DNA of 12,101 nt, from NCBI GenBank assembly GCA_019058515.1, contig JAHPYY010000121.1, positions 1-12,101 of the forward strand. Direction: 5' to 3'. This stretch comes from Promethearchaeota archaeon. Its GTDB lineage: Archaea; Asgardarchaeota; Lokiarchaeia; Sigynarchaeales; SOKP01. The notes beneath the pieces are model-generated. The model was not told the origin of the DNA, did no database searches, and saw only the letters and a program-made list of their open reading frames with translations. The position numbers and the translations under genes were made by a program. Position 1 is the stretch's first letter, and each line of letters begins with the position of its first letter. Positions 1 through 6,235 of the stretch are shown in pieces.

Positions 1-549
1 ACTTACATGACTGCGAAATTTGTTGATTTTCTATTAGACAAGGAAATTTCCCCCTCTGAGATCAGTATACTCGATTTCGCTCCGAACATTCAACATTTCC
101 AAGGTTTAAAAATCGGAGGAAAAATTTCAGATTTTTCATCTCGTTCTCTCAAATGCAATTATTTGCCTATTACTGGCGAAATAATCCCACCAAGATTGCA
201 ATCGACTACTAAAAGTGAGTTATATTCATACGCTTTAAGAAATTTTAAGAAAATAAGGAAAATACTCGATTCTTACAAGTATAATCCTACAAACATACTT
301 TTAATAAACGACATCTCAATTTATTTGCACTTAGGCAGCAAAAAAACGATTTTAACCCTAATAAATAAATCTGACACCTTTTTCGGAAATACCTATTATG
401 GATTAACTATTTCTAGGGCGTATTCAAAATTATTTAGCCTTATTGAGAGAAAGAGGGTTAAGTACTTGATAGATCGCATTCCTAACGCATATAGCACCGA
501 TTGGTTGGCTAATTCGGAAGTTCCTCCAGATCTATATCCAATTCGTTAG
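1..549 (+). CDS. Probable P-loop ATPase/GTPase, 3' part only
   Basis: The reading frame is open from the first base, and the first ATG (position 7) is preceded by in-frame Thr-Tyr codons, so the true start probably lies outside the window. The visible part reads TYMTAKFVDFLL, which would fit the helix after a Walker A loop whose GKT is just upstream (inference). It continues with ILDFAPN and a GLKIGG segment, then a strand NILLINDISIYLHLG that resembles the Walker B or sensor strands of P-loop proteins. The C-terminus is polar and unremarkable. No family is recognised with certainty. The last 41 bases overlap the convergent gene on the minus strand. A different fold cannot be excluded without the upstream sequence. 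Confidence 0.55.
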   Translation, partial: TYMTAKFVDFLLDKEISPSEISILDFAPNIQHFQGLKIGGKISDFSSRSLKCNYLPITGEIIPPRLQSTTKSELYSYALRNFKKIRKILDSYKYNPTNILLINDISIYLHLGSKKTILTLINKSDTFFGNTYYGLTISRAYSKLFSLIERKRVKYLIDRIPNAYSTDWLANSEVPPDLYPIR

Positions 550-880
550 CTAATAACTTTTTAACTTCGTCGTCATCTTCGAATTTTAATTGCTCTGGTT
601 CCTCAAAAAACAAATCTAAAGGACAAGTTTCTTCAAAACTAAGAAGACATGTAGTAATAAGGTTCGATATTGTGGTAAAACACTTCTTTGAGTTTTTGTA
701 TTTGAATAAGTCTCGAATTAACTCGGTTAATATCTCAAACTTAAGTTTTTGACGCTCGTGAAGATTAAACGCTCCTTGTGTGCTACTAGGAATAATTTTA
801 TTTATTATGAAATCGTCGCAGTATTTCCTTTCTACACTTACCTGAGTATTTCGTCGGAACATAGGAGGAAGTAGTTCCAT
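509..880 (-). CDS. Unknown 123-residue protein with acidic C-terminus
   Basis: A 123-codon frame from an ATG at 880. I do not recognise the family. The protein begins MELLPPMFRRNTQVSVERK, has a central predicted helical stretch (about residues 42-65) and a strongly acidic tail rich in Asp/Glu from about residue 92 to the end (for example EDDDEVKK and DIDLEELPN). There is no signal peptide or membrane segment. Four Cys residues are scattered and do not form CxxC pairs. A TATA-like box lies about 25 bases before the ATG, so transcription would start almost at the ATG, as for other genes here. Its 3' end overlaps the convergent upstream gene by 41 bases. The gene is supported by its length, composition and promoter, not by homology. 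Confidence 0.6.
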   Translation of the reverse strand: MELLPPMFRRNTQVSVERKYCDDFIINKIIPSSTQGAFNLHERQKLKFEILTELIRDLFKYKNSKKCFTTISNLITTCLLSFEETCPLDLFFEEPEQLKFEDDDEVKKLLANELDIDLEELPN

Positions 881-900
881 TTTCTACCCACTTAAATCAA

Positions 901-908
901 GTTTAAAT
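901..908 (-). promoter_or_regulatory. TATA-like box of the 509-880 gene
   Basis: On the minus strand this reads ATTTAAAC, centred about 25 bases before the ATG at 880. Archaeal transcription usually starts 25-30 bases after the TATA box, so the message would be leaderless or nearly so. Confidence 0.45.
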
Positions 909-1009
909 AGAATTATCATTTGGTATCTTATCAAGACAAATATTACTTACATCATACATTGTGAGGATAAATTTAAGAAATCGTTAAAATTCAAGATTCA
1001 TTGATTCAA

Positions 1010-1017
1010 TTTATACA
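1010..1017 (+). promoter_or_regulatory. TATA-like box of adk
   Basis: TTTATACA is centred about 29 bases before the ATG at 1043, which places the start of transcription within a few bases of the start codon. It faces away from the minus-strand box at 901-908, making 881-1042 a divergent promoter region. Confidence 0.5.
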
Positions 1018-1042
1018 ATAAATAGAACTCAAATTGAAAACC

Positions 1043-1684
1043 ATGAAAAAAATAGTATTATTTGGCGCGCCCGGAAGTGGAAAAGGAACTCTGGCCTCTC
1101 AGCTTCTTAAAGTTGAGCCAAATCTGGTGCATATCAGTACAGGGGATATATTTCGGGAGAACTTGAAAAACGAAACTCCCTTAGGATTAAAAGCAAAATC
1201 TTACATGGATAAAGGTGAACTAGTTCCAGATAGCGTAGTTAACGATATGATAAACGAACGGTTGAATAGAGAGGATATTAAAATTAACGGATTCATATTA
1301 GACGGCTATCCAAGGACTATGGCTCAAGCAAATGCTTTGGAGGAAATGACGGATTTAGATATGTGTCTTTTACTCGAAGTACCCAGAGATGTAATAACCA
1401 AACGAATTTTGGGGAGATATTCGTGCGATAAATGCGGAGCTATATATAATAAATTTACATTACTGCCAAAAAAGGAAGGAATTTGCGATATTTGCGGTGC
1501 TGAGATTCATTTTAAGCAAAGGACTGATGATAACGAAGAAACCCTAAAAAAGCGGTTAGATGTGTACGAGGAAAACGCAAAACCAATTATCGAATTTTAC
1601 GCTGAAAAAAGCTTGCTCAGGCGGGTAAATGCAGAAAATACGCTAGAACTCACCGAAAACGATATTAAAGAAATAATCGCTTAA
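1043..1684 (+). CDS. adk: Adenylate kinase, long zinc-lid form
   Basis: Catalyses ATP + AMP = 2 ADP in the cytosol. The 213-residue product has the P-loop GAPGSGKGT (residues 8-16), the AMP-site segment STGDIFREN (32-40), DGYPR (87-91), and a long LID domain with a four-cysteine zinc site (C128, C131, C148, C151), followed by the QRTDDNEETLKKR arginine segment. This is the long bacterial/eukaryotic-type enzyme, not the short archaeal AdkA type. I chose ATG 1043 (MKKIVLFG) over an in-frame TTG at 1034, because the family normally starts just before the first strand and the TATA box spacing fits. It is followed by aroD after 32 bases with a separate TATA-like box, so co-transcription is not required. 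The family call is secure. Confidence 0.97.
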   Translation: MKKIVLFGAPGSGKGTLASQLLKVEPNLVHISTGDIFRENLKNETPLGLKAKSYMDKGELVPDSVVNDMINERLNREDIKINGFILDGYPRTMAQANALEEMTDLDMCLLLEVPRDVITKRILGRYSCDKCGAIYNKFTLLPKKEGICDICGAEIHFKQRTDDNEETLKKRLDVYEENAKPIIEFYAEKSLLRRVNAENTLELTENDIKEIIA

Positions 1685-1687
1685 TTA

Positions 1688-1697
1688 TTTAAATTTT
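1688..1697 (+). promoter_or_regulatory. TATA-like box of aroD
   Basis: TTTAAATTTT lies just after the adk stop and is centred about 25 bases before the aroD ATG (1717). No Shine-Dalgarno sequence precedes that ATG (the run before it is T-rich), so a leaderless transcript is likely. Confidence 0.4.
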
Positions 1698-1716
1698 CTA
1701 TTTATTATTTTTACCT

Positions 1717-2466
1717 ATGCTCCCAAAAATATGCGTAGCTTTTCCTGTTAATAACGACGATTTAACACAATTAAAAAAGTCAATTTTCGCCTTACAACAA
1801 CATAATCCCGACTTAGTAGAGTTAAGGTTTGATTATATAAACGATGTAAATAAGATTACAGAAGAGTTTATCGAAAAACTGAAATCATTTTTCACAAAAA
1901 ATGTTGAGTTGATCTTTACGCTTCGAGATTTCAGTGAAGGGGGGAATATGAGAATTTCAGAAACTAAGAAATTCAATGTTTTCACAACATTGTTGAAGGA
2001 AAAACCCCAGTTTTTAGATATTGAAATAAATTCGAGTCGAAAAGTCCTCTCCCAGATTATTGAATTAGCAAACGAATACAATGTAAATATAATCCTTTCT
2101 TATCATAACTTCGATGCCAGCCCTACATTTGAAGAAGCTATGCAACTTCATGAGTTGAATATGAAGAAGATTGAAGGATTATTCGTAAATATAAGCTCTT
2201 TTAATGAAAAAATTTTGTATAAGTATATCTTTACAGCCCGTAAATTCCAAGATAATTTGCTATGCCTTAAATTGAGTGAGCATCTTAAAAAGGCGAACCA
2301 AAAGGTCATATGTTTTTGTATGGGAGATTTAGGTCTCATATCACGGATTCTATGCGTGAATTTCGGTTCACCGTTTACATATGGATACTTCTCTGAGTCA
2401 ACGGCTCCAGGACAAATACACATAGAAGATATGAGAAAGATATTTCAAGCTATATCTAAAATATGA
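1717..2466 (+). CDS. aroD: Type I 3-dehydroquinate dehydratase, catalytic Lys replaced
   Basis: Family reaction: 3-dehydroquinate to 3-dehydroshikimate, the third step of the shikimate pathway, in a TIM barrel through a lysine Schiff base. The 249 residues are a normal single-domain length. Substrate-site segments are all present: ELRFD (35-39), TLRDFSEGG (68-76), the general-base His in SYHNFD (H130), MGDLGLISR (202-210, R210), and STAPGQ (228-233). The strand that should carry the Schiff-base Lys (E. coli K170, in PKIALMPQ) aligns here with GLFVNISSF, putting Asn158 (codon 2188-2190) at the Lys site, 28 residues after the His (27 in E. coli). Either the enzyme is inactive or altered, or this base is a sequence error. 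The family is certain; the activity is doubtful. Confidence 0.93.
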   Translation: MLPKICVAFPVNNDDLTQLKKSIFALQQHNPDLVELRFDYINDVNKITEEFIEKLKSFFTKNVELIFTLRDFSEGGNMRISETKKFNVFTTLLKEKPQFLDIEINSSRKVLSQIIELANEYNVNIILSYHNFDASPTFEEAMQLHELNMKKIEGLFVNISSFNEKILYKYIFTARKFQDNLLCLKLSEHLKKANQKVICFCMGDLGLISRILCVNFGSPFTYGYFSESTAPGQIHIEDMRKIFQAISKI

Positions 2467-2496
2467 GTTAAAAAAAAGTAGTGTTTATGATAAGAT

Positions 2497-2664
2497 TTAA
2501 GGCTTATCAAATACCTTTCCACACATACCGCACTTGATTCGCTTCTTATACACAGGAGTTCCTTGCATAGAATAGTAGAGTACTGTACTTTTGTTAGGTT
2601 CTTCGTGTAATTTACGTGGATTTTCGTTTCCACAGGAACATTTAATTCTTTTAAATTGTGTCAT
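2497..2664 (-). CDS. Small four-cysteine (zinc-binding?) protein
   Basis: A 55-residue protein from ATG 2664; the frame could be extended to a GTG at 2679, but the ATG is preferred. It has two cysteine pairs, C9-S-C11-G near the N-terminus and C45-GM-C48-G near the C-terminus, separated by 33 residues. That is a typical layout for a small zinc ribbon or zinc-binding protein (inference). The middle contains YYSMQGTP and the ends are basic (FKRIK, YKKRIK), which could suit nucleic acid or ribosome binding, but no family is recognised. It converges on aroD with a 30-base gap and is probably transcribed alone. Confidence 0.6.
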   Translation of the reverse strand: MTQFKRIKCSCGNENPRKLHEEPNKSTVLYYSMQGTPVYKKRIKCGMCGKVFDKP

Positions 2665-2697
2665 GATACCAAAAAACACTATTAATATTTTAGAAGA

Positions 2698-2705
2698 TAA
2701 TAAAT
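2698..2705 (-). promoter_or_regulatory. TATA-like box of the small four-cysteine gene
   Basis: On the minus strand this reads ATTTATTA, centred about 37 bases before ATG 2664, which would give a leader of about 10 bases. The call is weak because the surroundings are very AT-rich. Confidence 0.3.
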
Positions 2706-2796
2706 TTAACTAATTTAAATATGATTTTTTAATAAATTTCTTTAGAATACTTTATTGCATAAGTTGAATGCAATTAATAGCCAACTATCTGAAAAA

Positions 2797-3654
2797 TCAA
2801 TTACTTTTTTCGGTAATTTTTCTTAAGAGAGAATTGAAACCAGGATACTTTTCTCTAATTATGCAGTATTTTTTACATGCAGGGTTCCAGTTTATTCGAT
2901 TTTTAAAGAGATCTACGAATAAAGACGAATCAGAAACATTTAGACCCCCAATTACATCTACTCCTAAATTAAAAACAGGATCAGGTAAAAACCCTGCAGT
3001 AGGACCTATTAAGGAAATTTTTTCAGCATTCTTACAGTGATAAAGTATCTCTTCTAAAGTTTCATTCAAAAGTGTCGTACTTGTACATAAAACCTTATTG
3101 CAATCCTCTAATTTTGATTTATCAAGGGTAACTACGAAATTTGAATTTTTCATTAAAAATTTTTTTTTTTTTTCGATAATTATTAATTCTGCTCCGATAT
3201 TTTTAATTCTCTTTAGTAGTGGATGGAAATACCCAACCATCCCGATCCTATCCTTTGATTGTATGTTCAATAAACCAAGTGCATCGAGAGTGTAGTTAAA
3301 ATCATATTTACTTTTCTTGAAAATGTATTGAGATATAGCGTTAATAATCCCTAGACCAATCGATCTTTTAATTAAGTCTTTGGAATTATAGCTTTTAGAA
3401 ACATCAAAAGCGCTCATTTCTAAATATTCAGAGAAATCAAGTCGAAAAAACGAATGATATGCCTCCTCGGAGAGATTGAGAAAAAATAATCCAATTGTTC
3501 CTTCAGACAATTGAGCAGCTCCAAAATTTGCTCTTTTAGTATTACATTTTTCGCCCTTTTCTATGAAAGGAATAAATATTTGCTCTAAAGAAGGTAATGT
3601 AATATTACTATTTATCTCCTTAATAATTTCCATGAAACATTTCTTTATTGACAT
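2797..3654 (-). CDS. DUF4213/DUF364-type putative metal-chelation protein
   Basis: A 285-residue cytosolic protein. The C-terminal half matches my recollection of the DUF364 (putative heavy-metal chelation) family: VGYFHPLL (140-147), CTSTTLLNETLEE (190-202), IGPTAGFLPDPVF (216-228) and GVDVIGG (231-237). The N-terminal part, with TIGLFFLNLS (53-62), would be the associated DUF4213 domain. The biochemical role of the family is not established; members often sit near metal or cofactor genes. It lies 22 bases after aroK on the same strand, so the two are probably co-transcribed, an unusual partner for a shikimate gene. Codons 162-165 (four Lys) come from a 14-base A run, prone to slippage or sequencing error, yet the frame is intact. 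The start at ATG 3654 is followed by another in-frame ATG seven codons later. Confidence 0.8.
   Translation of the reverse strand: MSIKKCFMEIIKEINSNITLPSLEQIFIPFIEKGEKCNTKRANFGAAQLSEGTIGLFFLNLSEEAYHSFFRLDFSEYLEMSAFDVSKSYNSKDLIKRSIGLGIINAISQYIFKKSKYDFNYTLDALGLLNIQSKDRIGMVGYFHPLLKRIKNIGAELIIIEKKKKFLMKNSNFVVTLDKSKLEDCNKVLCTSTTLLNETLEEILYHCKNAEKISLIGPTAGFLPDPVFNLGVDVIGGLNVSDSSLFVDLFKNRINWNPACKKYCIIREKYPGFNSLLRKITEKSN
3160..3173. repeat. 14-base homopolymer (T on +, A on the coding strand)
   Basis: Fourteen T in a row on the plus strand, inside the DUF364-type gene, where it encodes the end of a Glu codon and four Lys codons. It is the longest homopolymer I saw in the window. A one-base change would truncate the protein in its C-terminal domain. 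Confidence 0.9.
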
Positions 3655-3676
3655 TTTTTAGCAATTCGGATAGGGA

Positions 3677-4180
3677 TTATAGGTTAAATTCTTTCATAAC
3701 AATATAAACAATCTCATCAACTCGTTTATTAGTTGTATCGATTATTAAATCAGCGTGAGAAGCGTATAAAGGCTTTCTTAATTCATAGATTCTCTCTATC
3801 TCTGCCTGAGAATTACATTTATCTATTATTGGTCGCTTTTCTCTTCCTTCATTAATGGCTCTTTCGAGAATCTCCTTAATAGTAGCTTTTAATAACACAA
3901 TAAGACTCGTTTTTTTTAAGATATGTAAATTTTCCTCATTTATGACAATACCTCCTCCACAAGATATAATAACATTCTTAGCTTTTGAAGCAATCTTGCA
4001 AGCTTCAATCTCGAATTTTCTGAACATGTCTTCTCCATTTTCGGCAAAAATTTGTGGAATTGATTTACCTGTGATATTAATAACTATCTGATCAGTTTCT
4101 ACAAGCTTGTAACCTCTTCCAATCCTTTTAACTAGCGCTTTTCCGACCGTGGTTTTACCAGTTGCCATAAAACCGATCAA
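3677..4180 (-). CDS. aroK: Shikimate kinase, bacterial P-loop type
   Basis: Phosphorylates shikimate to shikimate 3-phosphate with ATP, step five of the pathway. Numbered from TTG 4180: P-loop GFMATGKTT (3-11), the ETD segment with D30, shikimate-site R54 (MFRKFE), CGGG (74-77), LID arginine EKRP (114-117) and R135 in LRKPLY. Most archaea use an unrelated GHMP-fold shikimate kinase, so this form suggests acquisition from bacteria (inference). The start is problematic. TTG 4180 is the only ATG, GTG or TTG between the in-frame stop (4217-4219) and the P-loop, but it removes most of the first beta strand: the frame upstream encodes SNKKNIAL directly before IGFMATGKT. Initiation at a rare codon such as ATT 4204 would restore a normal length. 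It is followed by the DUF364-type gene after 22 bases. Confidence 0.92.
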   Translation of the reverse strand: MIGFMATGKTTVGKALVKRIGRGYKLVETDQIVINITGKSIPQIFAENGEDMFRKFEIEACKIASKAKNVIISCGGGIVINEENLHILKKTSLIVLLKATIKEILERAINEGREKRPIIDKCNSQAEIERIYELRKPLYASHADLIIDTTNKRVDEIVYIVMKEFNL

Positions 4181-4243
4181 AGCGATATTTTTTTTATTTG
4201 AAATATGTGCTCTCTCTCAAAAAAATGAAGTTCTAAATCTTAA

Positions 4244-4251
4244 ATTATAAA
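4244..4251 (-). promoter_or_regulatory. TATA-like box of aroK
   Basis: On the minus strand this reads TTTATAAT, between the flavin reductase stop and aroK. Transcription would begin near 4220. That gives a leader of about 16 bases to the ATT at 4204 or about 40 to the TTG at 4180. A GAGAGAG run at about 4211-4217 precedes the ATT and could act as a weak ribosome-binding site. Confidence 0.45.
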
Positions 4252-4268
4252 TATGAAGAGTTTTTATA

Positions 4269-4829
4269 TTAGCTTTTTTTTAAAGAAAAACCGTACTTTC
4301 CTAATGATTGCCTTTCTACTCCAAGATAATGACCGTTTGTGTAGATGAATGTGTCGAGTTTTAGTGGGTCCAGCTTTCCGTTCGATATGTACTTAGAGTC
4401 CGAATGAACAGCAACCACTTCCCCAAAGTAACAAACATGAGACCCTAACTCTAGCCTGTTAACTACTTTACACTCCATATTCCAGGGGAATTCCTTTATA
4501 AGAGGTACTTTAACCGCTGCTCCTTTTTCTTTCGTTAAGCTTAACTTTTCCCACTTGTCGATGTCTTTCCCAGAATGGTTTCCGCAATAATCCATGATGT
4601 ATAGTTGGTCTTTTGAAGGGTAGTTAAGAACAAACTCTCCTAAACCCTCTATCAACTTGTACGAGTGTCTGCTTTTTCTCATCGAAATAGCAATAATCGG
4701 TGGCTCCATACATACTTTACCCACATAACCCAATGTAATTAAATTAGCATTGTCTCCTGATCCAACCGAAATCACTCCAGCTGGCATTGGAAACACAGTT
4801 ATCCCAGTTGAGATTTTATTTTTATCCAT
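4269..4829 (-). CDS. Flavin reductase-like FMN-binding protein
   Basis: A 186-residue single-domain protein of the flavin reductase-like/flavoredoxin family, which binds FMN in a split-barrel fold and reduces flavin with NAD(P)H or acts as an electron carrier. Supporting features are the N-terminal strand with PMPAGVISVGS (14-24), NLITLGYVGKV (29-39), PPIIAISM (43-50), the FVLNYPS segment (66-72), and a C-terminal GHYLGVE...LGKYGFS signature (166-182) typical of the archaeal subgroup. It starts at ATG 4829 behind a TATA-like box. It lies upstream of aroK on the same strand and divergently from the aroE operon. Chorismate synthase needs reduced FMN, so a role in supplying it is a reasonable inference, but the substrate cannot be read from the sequence. 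Confidence 0.85.
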   Translation of the reverse strand: MDKNKISTGITVFPMPAGVISVGSGDNANLITLGYVGKVCMEPPIIAISMRKSRHSYKLIEGLGEFVLNYPSKDQLYIMDYCGNHSGKDIDKWEKLSLTKEKGAAVKVPLIKEFPWNMECKVVNRLELGSHVCYFGEVVAVHSDSKYISNGKLDPLKLDTFIYTNGHYLGVERQSLGKYGFSLKKS

Positions 4830-4857
4830 TTTTTTAGCTCTTATTTGTGATTATTTC

Positions 4858-4865
4858 TAAATTTA
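4858..4865 (-). promoter_or_regulatory. TATA-like box of the flavin reductase gene
   Basis: TAAATTTA (a palindrome) is centred about 32 bases before ATG 4829 on the minus strand, which would give a leader of only a few bases. Confidence 0.35.
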
Positions 4866-4890
4866 TTCAAAAAATATATTCTCTAATTAA

Positions 4891-4898
4891 TTATAAAT
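4891..4898 (+). promoter_or_regulatory. TATA-like box before the broken frame at 4922
   Basis: TTATAAAT is centred about 27 bases before ATG 4922, the same spacing as at adk, aroD and aroE. The broken reading frame downstream therefore still seems to have a usable promoter. Confidence 0.45.
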
Positions 4899-4921
4899 AA
4901 TATAAGATTTACTAAAATACG

Positions 4922-5254
4922 ATGAAAGAAACGGAACTGAAGCAATTATTACACAAAAACAATTTAGATCCAAATTTGTTAAGTGTGGATCGTAATCGCA
5001 CAATCGCAGACGAAGAATATCACCTTGCGGTATTGAAGTATTGATACGAAAAATACGGTGCGGAACCTATGAGCCTATATTGCGGAGAGATTGACTGTTA
5101 TGTTACCAATCCTCCCACTTCCAATGAGGAAGCGTTAAGTCTTGCGATTGAGCACTAAGGATATTGTTACGATGCGGTTCACATTGGAGGAGGAACCAAC
5201 CAATCGTTAGATTCTCGGCTCAAAAACTCATCTTTTGTTATTTCGCTTGGTTAG
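4922..5254 (+). pseudogene. Broken ~110-codon reading frame with two internal stops
   Basis: From ATG 4922 a protein-like frame runs for 110 codons to TAG 5252-5254, interrupted by TGA at 5042-5044 and TAA at 5156-5158. The three pieces read continuously in one frame and look like soluble protein: an N-terminal helix (MKETELKQLLHKNNLDPN), then YEKYGAEPMSLYCGEIDCY, NPPTSNEEALSLAIEH, and GYCYDAVHIGGGTNQSLD. I do not recognise the family. GC content in 5041-5220 is about 44%, higher than neighbouring genes. The most likely explanation is a decayed gene with a surviving promoter; selenocysteine at the TGA alone would not explain the TAA. From 5255 to the aroE promoter I see only AT-rich spacer. 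Confidence 0.55.
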
Positions 5255-5333
5255 AGATTGCTATTGATTAGAAAATATCTGATAAATTGAAATCACGCTT
5301 TTTACTATCGTTTAAAGGATACATTTTATTAGG

Positions 5334-5340
5334 TTTATAG
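5334..5340 (+). promoter_or_regulatory. TATA-like box of the aroE operon
   Basis: TTTATAG is centred about 22 bases before the aroE ATG at 5359, so the transcript should begin at or very near the ATG. There is no ribosome-binding site in the intervening AT-rich bases. Confidence 0.45.
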
Positions 5341-5358
5341 TATAGATTAAATTGAATA

Positions 5359-6225
5359 ATGAGTAATTATAGCACTATTTCTGCAAAGACCAAGCTTTTG
5401 TGCATAATTGGACATCCTATCTCCCATACATTTAGCCCTTTGATGCATAATTCATGGATTGTCGACTTAAAATTACCTTATGTATATGTCGCTTTTGATA
5501 TTTCACCTAATAAATTAAAACAAGCAGTAGAGAGTTTCAAGTCTTTGGATATCAAGGGAATTAATGTGACAATTCCCCATAAAGAGTCAATAATTCCGTT
5601 TTTAGATAAGATAGAAGGTGTAGCTAAAAGTATTCTCGCGATAAACACAATAAAGAACACTGATGGGGTATTAATTGGAAGAAATACCGACGCAGAAGGT
5701 GCTAAAAAAGCATTAATCGACGCAGGATGCAAAGTGGTAGGAAAAACTGTGTTAGTCTTAGGAGCGGGAGGTGCTGCCAAAGCTATTTGTTTTGCGTTAG
5801 CTAAGGATGCTGAGAGAATTATAATAGTAAATCGAACGGAAAAGCGAGCTATAGCTCTTGCAAGTAAAGTCGCTCGTCAAACTGGTACTCGAATCGAGGG
5901 AAAAAAATTAGAGAACCGGGTTTTAGAGATTGAAACCAAAAAAGCAGATATTTTAATTAATACAACTCCAATAGGAATGAGTCCAAATACAACTGAGGTT
6001 CCTATTTCGATTGAATTTTTACACGACGAATTGTTTGTTTTTGATTTGATTTACAATCCTATGAAAACCAAACTCATAAAAAATGCCGAAGAAGTAGGAT
6101 GTAAAACACTTGGCGGATTAGATATGCTGATTAATCAAGGAGCCTTAGCTTTTGACTGGTGGACAGGCATAAATCCCGATACTAATTTAATTAGACCTAA
6201 ATTAATTAAGCAATTGACCAGTTAG
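5359..6225 (+). CDS. aroE: Shikimate dehydrogenase
   Basis: Reduces 3-dehydroshikimate to shikimate with NADPH, step four of the pathway. The 288-residue protein has the substrate domain with IGHPISHTFSPLMHN (17-31; shikimate-binding serines S22 and S26), NVTIPHK with catalytic K75 (69-75) and NTD with catalytic D111. The Rossmann domain follows, with GAGGAAKA (135-142), the cofactor-specificity segment NRTEKR (158-163), NTTPIGM (201-207) and YNPMKT (232-237). The C-terminal GGLDMLINQGALAF has Q260. Every key residue is present, so it should be active. It is the first gene of an operon; tyrA follows after 10 bases. The basic NRT...KR pattern favours NADPH. Confidence 0.97.
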   Translation: MSNYSTISAKTKLLCIIGHPISHTFSPLMHNSWIVDLKLPYVYVAFDISPNKLKQAVESFKSLDIKGINVTIPHKESIIPFLDKIEGVAKSILAINTIKNTDGVLIGRNTDAEGAKKALIDAGCKVVGKTVLVLGAGGAAKAICFALAKDAERIIIVNRTEKRAIALASKVARQTGTRIEGKKLENRVLEIETKKADILINTTPIGMSPNTTEVPISIEFLHDELFVFDLIYNPMKTKLIKNAEEVGCKTLGGLDMLINQGALAFDWWTGINPDTNLIRPKLIKQLTS

Positions 6226-6235
6226 AGAAGATATT

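Noticed and set aside
1034..1042. TTG start of adk at 1034
   Set aside because: It adds only MKT before the standard MKKIVLFG beginning, and the TATA box spacing favours ATG 1043.
2768..3040. Open frame on the plus strand opposite the DUF364-type gene
   Set aside because: It lies antisense to the conserved C-terminal domain of that gene, and its translation looks like low-quality antisense sequence with no recognisable motif.
5042..5044. TGA as a selenocysteine codon in the frame at 4922
   Set aside because: A second in-frame stop, TAA at 5156-5158, cannot be read as selenocysteine, and I see no obvious conserved redox motif around the TGA. Decay is simpler.
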